The translations under genes were made by a program, and so were the position numbers. Positions 55,961 through 64,000 of a DNA stretch of 64,000 nt are shown here, piece after piece. Within the stretch, counting starts at the first letter, position 1, and the number at the start of each line of letters is the position of its first letter. The stretch comes from Pelobates cultripes. Lineage: Eukaryota > Chordata > Amphibia > Anura > Pelobatidae. The stretch is taken from the NCBI GenBank assembly GCA_933207985.1, contig OW240912.1, forward strand, positions 366,789,165-366,853,164, in the 5' to 3' direction. The notes beneath the pieces were generated by a model. That model ran no database searches. It saw only the letters and a program-made list of their open reading frames with translations, and was not told the DNA's origin.

Positions 55961-56960
55961 GTCTCTCGGAGGCAGTGATCAATACCCTTCTGCTCTCCAG
56001 GAAGGCTTCCACTTCTTCATGCTACCATAGGATGTGTTCCAAACTTGGGCGTCGTCTCATAATGTGGACTTTCTGCATCCTAGCAATACTGAAGTTTTGG
56101 AGTTTCTGCAAGAGGGCCCGGACAAGAGCCTTAGCCTCAGCACCTTGAAGGTTCAGTCTTCGACACTTTCAGCTTTGTGCAACATCTCATGGGCTTTGGA
56201 TCCTTTAATTTCCAGGTTCTTCAAAGCTGCCTTCAGGTTGAGGCCTCCTTCCAGATCTACTACCCCTCCTTGGGACCTTCCTATGGTGCTCAATTATCTC
56301 ACTGAGAATCTGTTTGTTCCTCTTGAAGGTTTGGATGCTACTCTCCTGACGTATAAAACTTTGTTTTTGGTGGCAATTACTTCCGCAAGAAGGATTTCAG
56401 AAATTAAGGCATTTTCTACATCTTCTTCTTGTTTACGATTCTACCAAGATAGGGTGTGTCTGAAACCAAAACCAGAGTTTCTTCCTAAGGTAGTTTCTCA
56501 GTTTCACCTCTCTCAAGAAGTGGTTATTCCATAATTTTACCCCAACCCCTCTTCTCAGGAGGAGGTTAGATGGCAACGTTTGGATGTCATGAACTGCTTG
56601 TCTGCATATCTTAAACGTTCTGAGTCTTTCCGTAAAACGGACCAACTCTTCGTTTTGCCGTTGGGAGCAAGGAGAGGTGAGGCGGCTTCTTTATCTATGT
56701 TGAAACGTTGGATTTCTCTGATAATTAAGAAGGCGTATATCTCTAAAGGTATATCACCACCTCGGGAGATAAGAACTCATTCTACTAGAGCATTATCAAC
56801 TTCATGGGCTAGCTGTGCAGAGGTTCCATACGATGATATTTGCAGAGCAGCCACCTGGTCTTCTCCGATGACATTCATGAAGCACTACAAACTTGATGTG
56901 GAGTCTCCTTCCACCTCCTTTGGAAAGAGTGTCCTGTCTACGGTCTCTTTATCCCGTTGA
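55935..56960 (+). pseudogene. DIRS tyrosine recombinase, interrupted
   Basis: It starts in one frame (GLSEAVINTLLLSRKASTSS, to about 56033), continues in a second (MFQTWASSHNVDFLHPSNTE, 56034-56534), and after an in-frame TAA at 56532-56534 resumes in the same frame (56580-56960). Catalytic residues of the family are visible: Arg in ITSARRISEIKAF, the His-x-x-Arg in RTHSTRALSTSW, and the nucleophile Tyr in FMKHYKLD (about 56886). The recombinase integrates the circular DNA intermediate. One frameshift and one stop mean that this copy would not make full-length enzyme. Confidence 0.93.
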
Positions 56961-57050
56961 TATTAAACTTTTCTTTGCTGCATGTGTTTCAGTTTTGTGT
57001 AATTTCTTGGATTATTATTCCCACCCTATTTTTCTGTGAAGCTTGGGTAT

Positions 57051-57150
57051 TACCCATAAGTGATGCTGCCATGATTAGCCAGGAATAGAGAAAATTTATG
57101 ACAAACTTACCGTAATTTTCTTTTCCTGGCTATTTCTCATGGCAGCATCA
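57051..57150 (+). repeat. DIRS internal complementary region
   Basis: TACCCATAAGTGATGCTGCC...AGGAATAG is the reverse complement of the left terminus. It is contiguous with AGAGAAAATTTATGACAAAC...CTCATGGCAGCATC, the reverse complement of the right terminus. In the DIRS model this region templates the missing ends and closes the circle. Confidence 0.94.
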
Positions 57151-57189
57151 GGGTTCCCGCCCATTCTTTATTTCAGCTTTATAATTGGT

Positions 57190-57304
57190 CTGAGGTATAG
57201 GGGGAGGAGGGACTCCTTATACCTATCAGTCTGATTAATTAATCTAATTAATCCCTGTCCTGTGACTGCTAAGGGAGGAGCTACCCATAAGTGATGCTGC
57301 CATG
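57190..57304 (+). repeat. DIRS right inverted terminal repeat
   Basis: It is complementary to 51683-51797. The 53 nt beyond it (GAGAAATAGCCAGGAAAAGA... to CTCTAT) are unique to the right end and are represented in the internal complementary region. Confidence 0.94.
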
Positions 57305-57417
57305 AGAAATAGCCAGGAAAAGAAAATTACGGTAAGTTTGTCATAAATTTTCTCTATTATCTATCATAAATCTCTGAATAACACCCCACATGTACATATT
57401 TTTTTTAAAGTAGACAA

Positions 57418-57613
57418 CCCAGGGTATTCAATATGGGGTATGTCCAGACTTTTTTAGTAGCCACTTAGTCGCAAACACTGGCCAAAGTTAGCGTTCATAT
57501 TTGTTTGTGTGTGAAAAAAGTAAAAAACTAAATTGAATGCTAATTTTGACCAGTGTTTGTGACTAAGTGGCTATTAAAAAAGACTGGACATACCCCATTT
57601 GCAATACCTTGGG

Positions 57614-57615
<2 letters not shown>
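57418..57615. repeat. Inverted repeat, arms about 85-95 bp
   Basis: Left arm ATGGGGTATGTCCAGACTTT ... AAACACTGGCCAAAGTTAGC pairs with right arm GCTAATTTTGACCAGTGTTT ... AAAGACTGGACATACCCCAT with a short spacer. A long (TA)n microsatellite follows at about 57617-57670. Confidence 0.9.
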
Positions 57616-57674
<59 letters not shown>

Positions 57675-58008
57675 CAAAATACAGTTAGAATAAAATTTCA
57701 TATAGATATATAATTTTGTTTTACATTTTTTATTCTTTTTAAATTTTTTAATTTAATTTAAATTACTTATTATTTGTATTTTATAATAATATTTATATAC
57801 AATATATATAGTTATTATATATATTAAATATATACGTGTGTAATTTAATAAGTGTATTTTTATATTAATATATGTACATATTAATATAAAAATACACTTA
57901 GTATGACATTATATATATGTCTATATATCATATTTATATACACATATATAATTTTTTTTTTAATTAACATTAACATTTTTTTTATTTTTTTATTTTTTTA
58001 TTTTACAC

Positions 58009-58293
58009 TAGCAGGGAGACTGCCTGTCAGCACAGACAGTCCCCCTGCAGGCAGACACATGGACACCTATTGTGACCATGTGATCGTTCTGTTGAGCGAT
58101 CACATGGCCACAGGGGTCCTAATCCGCCATGGGTAGACTGTCTTAGCTGCAGGCAGTCTCCCCACACCGGGAGCACCGCCGATCGCCGCCGGGGGAACAA
58201 CGGCGATCGGGTAAGTAAATAAGACCGTTAGGACGGTTCAGGACCATCACTGGTCGGCAATGGAAAAATGCCGATGACGGTCCTGAACCGTCC
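58009..58293. repeat. Hairpin array at the right end of the TTAA element
   Basis: Four successive stems: GCAGGGAGACTGCCTGT/ACAGACAGTCCCCCTGC (two mismatches); GTGACCATGTGATCG/CGATCACATGGCCAC (one mismatch); CCGATCGCCG/CGGCGATCGG (perfect); and GACGGTTCAGGACC.../...GGTCCTGAACCGTC at 58232-58293. The design parallels the array at 29021-29519. Confidence 0.85.
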
Positions 58294-58324
58294 TCGGTCC
58301 TTAAGGGGTTAAACGGTTGACTAC

Positions 58325-58736
58325 TTACTCTGGGAGGGGGTATTGGCACCATAACCACTACACAGAGCTGTAGTGGTTATTGTGCCTGGATTATTTCTTT
58401 AAATAATATAAAAGTGCCCCTCCCGAGATCAGTCTCTGGATCCGCCACTGTCTGCAAGGCACTGCCTCCCTGACCTGGTAGCCCTCTGTTTGAGCTAAGC
58501 CTGGTGGTGCAGGGCTTAACTCATTGGTTGAGAGCGATCAGCTGACACACTCGGCCAGTGAGGCAGCCTTGTACTGCAGGATTTAGATTAGAAGAAATAA
58601 CGGAAGCTCCTGCTTAGGAACAAGCTCTCAGTTGTTAGCAAAAGTTTGACAACTTACAGTGGGAGTTCCACTGCACTCCTGACACCATAACCACTTTAGC
58701 GGTGGTTATGGTACTTGCAGTGTTCCTTTACTATAA
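58325..58736. mobile_element. Probable TTAA-class MITE, degenerate ends
   Basis: Paired subterminal hairpins (ACCATAACCACTACACAGAG.../TAGTGGTTATTGTGCC near 58348-58386, and CACCATAACCACTTTAGCGG/GGTTATGGTACTTG near 58682-58717) and a right end GCAGTGTTCCTTTA fit the MITE plan of the region. Neither TTAA is intact. It directly abuts the right end of the TTAA element split by DIRS. Confidence 0.55.
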
Positions 58737-59245
58737 TGACTCACTATATAACAGTCACAATTCTTGTTTCTGGTATAAAAATAGCACTCTGTGGGGATTG
58801 CTGATGTCACCAGCTCAGCCGGATTGGCAGTATTATGAATAATAGTCATCAAAGCAGTATGTTCAGGCACACCGTAATGGAGGACAAACGTTTTCTCTCC
58901 ATCCTACATTTAGATCTCAACCTGCATTCTGTGTCAGATTGAGTCAGTTATTTATCTGTTCAAACTAAATGTCCTGGAACCATGGAAATGGCATGCACTT
59001 GGTTACCATTAGATTAAAAGCAAAACAACTGGCAATTTCAACTATTTTTCTTCCAATTCTTTTTTTGGTACAGACAGTGTAATGCAGTATAGTGTAGAGG
59101 CCAGGCATTACTGTCCCATGGCTGCCTGAGATTACTGGGCATTACAGTCCTATATAACAGCTATATCAGCTTACTGCTATTGCTAATGCGGATTTATTAG
59201 TCACATCTTTAGTCATTTGTTAGAACCAGTTCCCCAAATACTTAA

Positions 59246-59793
59246 AGGGACTCTCCAGTGCCAGGAAAACAAACCGTTTTCCTTGCAATGCAGGTCCCCT
59301 CTCCCTCCCATCCCAAGTTGCTGAAAGGGTTAAAACCCCTTCAGTGACTTACCTGTATCCAGCGCCATGGCCCTTGGCACTGGGTTAGGCTCCGCCTACG
59401 CTCCTCCCCCGCCGACGTCAGCCAGCGGGGGGAGACCTATTGTGCATGTGCGCCAGTGCCGCGCACACGCATTAGACCTCCCCATAGGAAAGCATTGAAT
59501 AATGCTTTCAATGCTTTCCTATGGGGATTTCGGCGACGCTGGAGGTCCTCACATAGCGTGAGGACATCCAGCGTCGTTATAAGACACTTTTTGTGTTCTA
59601 TGAACACGGAAGTGACCTCTAGTAGCTATCTAGTAGACAGTAGACAGCCACTAGAGGAGGACTTAACCCTGCAAGGTAAATATTGCAGTTTATAAAAACT
59701 GCAATAATTACACTTGCAGGGTTAAGGGTAGTGGGAGTTGGCACCCAGTCCACTCCAATGGGCAGAAGTGGTCTGGGTGCCTGGAGTGTCCCT
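59246..59793. mobile_element. TTAA-flanked MITE (548 bp)
   Basis: TTAA lies at 59242-59245 and 59794-59797. The ends are AGGGACTCTCCAGTGCCAGG and GGGTGCCTGGAGTGTCCCT. A left subterminal hairpin (CCAGGAAAACAAACCGTTTTCCTTG) and an internal palindrome around AAAGCATTGAATAATGCTTT (about 59489-59521) are visible. Confidence 0.9.
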
Positions 59794-59993
59794 TTAACTC
59801 TTGTTATCTGCAGCTCACCTTACTATACAATGATATGCTATGCATATCCTCTCCCCCTTACAGTAGCAGTGTTTTTTCTCTCTCCCTAATAATAGTTTTG
59901 TTATCTTCAGTTATGATTCCTCAGTGTACCTGGAGTCATTTTTAAACAAATCTCAAGCTGCAATGAGAGCGAATTACTACTTAGGCCCTTTTA

Positions 59994-60818
59994 CACTGAT
60001 CAGCCACAACATTAAAGGAACACGATAGGCACTCAGACCACTTCAGCTCATTGAAGTGATCTGGGTACTGTGTCCTTATTGTACTTAGTGCTTCAATGTT
60101 TTACAATGTTTTACATTGCAGCTCTAAGTATGTCCTCAGTGGCTGTCTACCACACAGCCACTGGGGGCGCTTCCGGAATCCAAACCATTCTTTGGTCCTT
60201 TATCTGATGCTGGACATCCTCACGCTCTGCATTAAGGACCTCCAGCATCAGATTTTTACCACCGGAAAGCATTCAATACTTTCCTATGGGGAATTCCTAA
60301 TGTGAGCGCATTAGGTCTCCCCATCCGGCTGATGTCAGCGGGGGAGGAGGCAAGTGGTTGTAGGGGTTTTAACCCCTTCAGCCCTGTGGGAAGGGGGGAC
60401 GGGGATCCTTAGAAACCTATAGTGCCAGGAAAACGGCTTTGTTATCCTGGCACTACAGTATCCCTTTAAAACCAATGTAAGGTGAAGTGACTAACACTGG
60501 TTATATTGTTACAATGGCACCTGTCAGGGGGCAGGATATATTAGGCAGCAAGTGAACAGTCAAATCTTGAATTTCATGTGTTGGAACCAAGAAAAATGGA
60601 CAAGAGAAAACATCTGAGTGACTTTGACCAGAGACAAACTGTGATAGCTAGATGACTGGGTCATCTCCAACACATCAAGTCATGTGTGGTTTCCCTGGTA
60701 TGCAGTGATTAGTACCTACCAAAGGTGGTACAAGGGAGGACAACCGTGCAGTTCTGGCAGCACGAGGGGGACCTACCCGATATTAGGCAGGTAGTTTTAA
60801 AGTTGTGGCTGATCAGTG
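59994..60818. mobile_element. Internally deleted Tc1-like transposon with nested MITE
   Basis: The inverted ends CACTGATCAGCCACAACATT and AGTTGTGGCTGATCAGTG are flanked by TA at 59992-59993 and 60819-60820, as in Tc1/mariner insertions. After the nested MITE the leader and start of a transposase-like region follow (AAAAATGGACAAGAGAAAAC, CTGAGTGACTTTGACCAGAG, at about 60592-60640). Sequence then jumps from GGAGGACAACCG (about 60749) to GCAGCACGAGGGGGACCTAC (about 60757), so most of the transposase is deleted. Confidence 0.9.
60016..60465. mobile_element. TTAA-flanked MITE (450 bp) nested in the Tc1-like element
   Basis: TTAA lies at 60012-60015 and 60466-60469. The ends are AGGAACACGATAGGCACTCA and GCACTACAGTATCCCT. 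Subterminal hairpins AGACCACTTCAGC...TGAAGTGATCT and CCAGGAAAACGG...TTATCCTGG match the same family as 27727-28137. Confidence 0.9.
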
Positions 60819-60824
60819 TACAGT

Positions 60825-63520
60825 ACCAACATATTCCATTGCACTTTACAATTATAGAATGTGGATGTTTGACAACAATTAATTTACATACGGAATGTAA
60901 CAATGAGACAAGAGCTGAGAAGAACATACATTCTATGAGAAAGGGGTAAAATAAAAACCTGCATGTTGGAGGGAAGGAGGGATTGATGGATAAGATGCCT
61001 GTGTCAAAATAAGCATTTCTGGAGCGGAAGACCTGAGAGAATTATAGTATGAAATAGGTTGAGAGGCACGCGAGCAAGTGGAGGGTGGAGAAAGTTGAGA
61101 CTTTGAGACTGGGGTGACAAAGAAAAATGATGCTCAAGGGAGCTTAGATTTCTAATAGCTGAGATGAGCTAGATTGACAGTTTATGTTAAAAGATGATGG
61201 TTGTGTGATGATGTGTTAGTAGATAACCTGCCCTCATTTCAAATCTATTAAACTGACCTTAATTCGGGCACACAGAGAGTGCCCTTACTGCAATTATTTG
61301 GCGAAAACATAATTACGGAAGGCTTGTGTTTAGTTAGATGTGTCTCACAGAAAAGCATTGGGACACACCAACAATGAGTCTAACAGAAAGGCACCTCAAC
61401 CAACATACCTTTATGAGAAACACTAATTTCTGCTTTGACCTACAGTTCAAAGGGAGTAAAACAGAATACCTTCTGGGCTGCATGCCAACGGGTGTTAACA
61501 TGTGGATTTATAAAAGTGCCATTTCTTAAAAGTACATGTTGAGTGTTTCTTGACCACTCGGTTTTTAGAGAATTGTTTAACAGGATATGTCATGCCCTGC
61601 AAGCATAATTCATTTCTGCACTATAGAAATATTATTATTAAAAGTGATGTGTGTAGTGTATGAATGGAATGATTACCTGATAGAGGAGGTATGGCTAATC
61701 ACAGCATTGTCAGGGTTAATTTGATTGTATAGGAATTTTCATCATTATACCTGGTCTAGTGCAGACAAATAGTGATTTATTAACCCTTTCAACCACAGAA
61801 CCAAGTTGCCAGCACACTTGGAATAGTTTGTGCAATTTCATGGTTTTATGTCACTTAGAAATTATTTATTATTTCATCCAATAACGATTGTGAATATTTT
61901 TTAAGATTGTGCTTGCTAGATAATCCAATGCGTAAGCCTTTTCTTAAATTCTCCCTTTCTTTTACAATTTCCCCATCATTTACTCACACATAGGAAGGAT
62001 AGGATACCATAGACATTAATATATTATTTGATGTTTTCATTAATGTAAGAAAACCAAAACATTAATTTTTCTTCCACGCTCTATTGAGTATTCCAAGCAA
62101 TTATTTTTGTAGCCTTGGCATAATCTGACTCACCCTAGGACACAAGGCGGTCAGTCGGTCACAGACTTCTTTTGCATCACCCAGACAACTGATGATACAT
62201 CAATGAAAGACTTCCTGAGCTACTGCTCTGTTACTTAAAGGACAGAGTAAATATGAGTCGTGAGCCTTTCCAGTCCTAAGAGGAATCTTACATTTGCTAC
62301 AGATGTAAAAAGCAGTTAGTGAAGTAGTCATTGCATTTACTAGTTAATGTGAAGCAAGATGACCTAAAGACTGTTATTTAACTGATGAATTAATAAAAGC
62401 TGTTTGTTTACAAATCTTTATTTTATTATTACTTAATAAACTTTCAAATAACCTCTCATGATAAACAAAGAAAGAAAAATTAAAGTGTACGTAATCATCC
62501 CTATTAGTATACTATGTGATAACTGTCTGATAAACTATAATTAATTACTAAAACACTGGTGATTACGTTCACTTAATTTTTTTTTGTCTTGTTTTAGTTT
62601 GAGATGTTCTTTTGGAAGTTTAGTAAGTAATAATAAATGAAAGATTTGTGAATAAACAGTGTTTATTGTTACCATTGGGGAACAGTTTCGTCTGTCTTTC
62701 CAAATAATCATGTATCTCCCCTTCATATAATCCACTTGTTTGCGGTTTTACCCACACTAAATGTGTTGCCCTTGGACAACAAGGGTGTTTCCACGAGTCA
62801 CCAATGTAGAATTATTGTTTTGATATCTACCAGGCCTTCATCAGGATTTTTCCCAAAAAGGGCTACATTTTTATAGTGTGCTTTTGTTGTATAACATATT
62901 GATATATAACCAACAATCTGTTTAATAAGGGGTAACCTGGACTCTTGCTTTGTTGACAAACTACAAGTCCCATGAGGCTTACTTGATTGTCAATAATTAA
63001 GGTTTTATTCACTAAACATAGAGATGTACTGAAATTAAATCTAAATAGAAAAAAATCAGCAGATAAACAATTTCTTCAGTACCCTGGACAAATGTCACAG
63101 GGGAATCAAAAATCTATTTTTCTGCATCCAAAACGTCAGTCTGGACATTTACATTGTGGGGATTTTTTTTTTACATATGTGAAAATGACTGCAAAGCTCT
63201 CTAAATAGTCTAAATTTTGTGGAGGGCAAGGATCTTGTCAGTTAGCCTAGCTTGCACATTGCATTTGCATCAGACTGAAATGCCCCTCTGCCACCTTTCT
63301 CTATGGGGTCACCCACTTTAAGCATTGCATGACTGGCATGCCCACTCTCGGTATGTCCCATTTTCATGCCATCTACTGTTGGTAAATATGTAAGAGGTGT
63401 GCCAAGATTCTATTGATGTTCATAGAACAAACAAAATTGATACTTGTTGACTAGCTATACATACTGGATTATATTAGCATAATCAGGATTGTAATCACTT
63501 ATCATTTAAGAATATACAAT
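60825..63520. other. AT-rich intergenic DNA, nothing recognised
   Basis: Small open frames only. A stretch near 62955-62975 (ACTACAAGTCCCATGAGGCT) resembles a common MITE end without a partner. No exon or array was found. Confidence 0.5.
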
Positions 63521-63664
63521 GAGCGTGTCTTGGCCACCATCTTAGATGGCCACGTTATAGAGAGGCTCCTGGACAAGGGGGACAATTTTGTTCCTAAAGT
63601 GACAATTCTAATCTGAATGTACCAATTTTAATTGAAAATACAAAAAGTCAACTTAGGACTGATC

Positions 63665-64000
63665 ATGCAGAAGCAAAAGAAAACAGAAAAATCCGTTCCT
63701 GGGACGAAGAAAATGGAAGCAGGAGCGGCTGGGGTGAGTAAGGGTTCCCAGGCTCGCTCCCCTGCTTCCAAACCCGCCTCGCGGCTTGTTTCGCCGCTTA
63801 AACTTTCGTTGGTGGCGTCGGGGAAATCCCTCCCTACCTCCCTCCCGGTCTCCCGCCCGGTCTCCCTCCCCAAAACTTATGCTTGTGCGGCCGCGACCCG
63901 TCCGCAGCTTCCTGAGGGCGGCGGGACCGCGACCGCACTAGCCGGCACTCCTGTGTGCGGCTCAGAGTGCTCCGAGCACTCGGCATGCTCGGAGCACAGC
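63665..64000 (+). CDS. GC-rich open frame running off the window (probable retroelement ORF1/gag start)
   Basis: ATG at 63665 opens 112 codons without a stop to the window edge: MQKQKKTEKSVPGTKKMEAG, then a Ser/Pro/Ala-rich basic stretch (SPASKPASRLVSPLKLS) and a Ser/Cys/Glu/His repeat at the end (CSEHSACSEHS). Base composition jumps from AT-rich to strongly GC-rich. Upstream (about 63520-63570) GGCCACCATCTTAGATGGCC resembles the 5' UTR of frog L1-type elements. I infer an ORF1 or gag start. A host exon is possible but no family is recognised. Confidence 0.45.
   Translation, partial: MQKQKKTEKSVPGTKKMEAGAAGVSKGSQARSPASKPASRLVSPLKLSLVASGKSLPTSLPVSRPVSLPKTYACAAATRPQLPEGGGTATALAGTPVCGSECSEHSACSEHS

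Larger units (their letters stand above)
51668..57357 (+). mobile_element. Complete DIRS-type tyrosine-recombinase retrotransposon (5.7 kb)
   Basis: Inverted terminal repeats lie at 51683-51797 and 57190-57304 (115 bp, one mismatch seen). The outer ends are unequal: about 15 nt beyond the left repeat and about 53 nt beyond the right. An internal complementary region at 57051-57150 is the reverse complement of both outer ends joined together, the DIRS circle-junction signature. Coding order: gag, RT, RNase H, methyltransferase-like domain, tyrosine recombinase. There is no target-site duplication, as expected for recombinase-mediated insertion. Pol is frame-broken, so this copy is probably not autonomous as sequenced. 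Confidence 0.95.
51343..58308. mobile_element. TTAA-flanked element (CCCCTTAAGGAC family) split by a DIRS retrotransposon
   Basis: The left end CCACTTAAGGACCG follows TTAA at 51339-51342. The right end CGGTCCTTAAGGGG precedes TTAA at 58309-58312. Excluding the DIRS insertion (51668-57357) the host is about 1.28 kb: 325 bp on the left and 951 bp on the right. The right part holds an inverted repeat (57418-57615), a (TA)n tract, very AT-rich sequence, then a hairpin array. No transposase is present. Confidence 0.8.

Noticed and set aside
55072..56148. 358-codon frame as one DIRS protein
   Set aside because: Only its first third (RNase H) and its last part near 55935-56033 (recombinase start) match known domains; the middle reads the methyltransferase-like region in the wrong frame.

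Overview
The window looks like nuclear DNA of a vertebrate, most probably an anuran amphibian. It is AT-rich, has spliceosomal introns, and is dominated by transposable elements that I associate with frog genomes: CR1 and L2-like LINE tails, L1 relatives, DIRS/Ngaro tyrosine-recombinase retroelements, and many MITEs flanked by TTAA. The frog assignment rests on recognising these repeats and is inference. There is no sign of prokaryotic gene organisation, CRISPR arrays, rRNA or tRNA genes.

Only one host gene is supported: the last two coding exons of MRPS31 (mitochondrial ribosomal protein mS31) on the + strand, at 4298-4441 and 13036-13268. They are separated by an 8.6 kb intron and followed by a short 3' UTR with AATAAA signals. 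In human, the 3' side of MRPS31 faces FOXO1, so the remaining ~50 kb may be the intergenic region on that side. I see no other host exon in it.

Layout: 1-13.6 kb holds MRPS31, with a CR1 fragment, a 1.4 kb hAT-type MITE containing a minisatellite (8-bp target duplication visible), an ORF1-only L1-like element with a TTAA MITE inside it, and Tc1 and L2 tails. 13.6-29 kb is intergenic DNA with many MITEs, a second ORF1-only L1-like element, a large C/T-rich minisatellite, and CR1 and L2 LINE 3' ends. 29.0-33.1 kb is one 4.1 kb TTAA-flanked non-autonomous element with an array of perfect hairpins at its left end, followed by 365-bp and 389-bp tandem repeats. 33.4-35.6 kb is a decayed Ngaro/DIRS-like retroelement on the - strand. 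35.9-40.4 kb is dominated by C-rich minisatellites. 41.0-44.5 kb is a decayed L1 (ORF1+ORF2, - strand). 44.85-48.15 kb is a young LTR retrotransposon with only gag and protease. 48.4-51.3 kb has a hAT MITE nested in a TTAA MITE, and a CA-rich array. 51.34-58.31 kb is a TTAA-flanked element split by a complete 5.7 kb DIRS retrotransposon with inverted terminal repeats, an internal complementary region, gag, RT, RNase H, a methyltransferase-like domain and tyrosine recombinase. 58.3-60.8 kb has more MITEs, one nested in a deleted Tc1-like element. 60.8-63.6 kb is featureless AT-rich DNA. 63.67-64.0 kb is a GC-rich open frame running off the window.

The most interesting material is the DIRS element (intact circle-junction architecture and a probable 86-bp intron at the start of gag) and the TTAA/CCCCTTAAGGAC element family, whose members range from 69 bp to more than 4 kb and carry hairpin arrays at one end.
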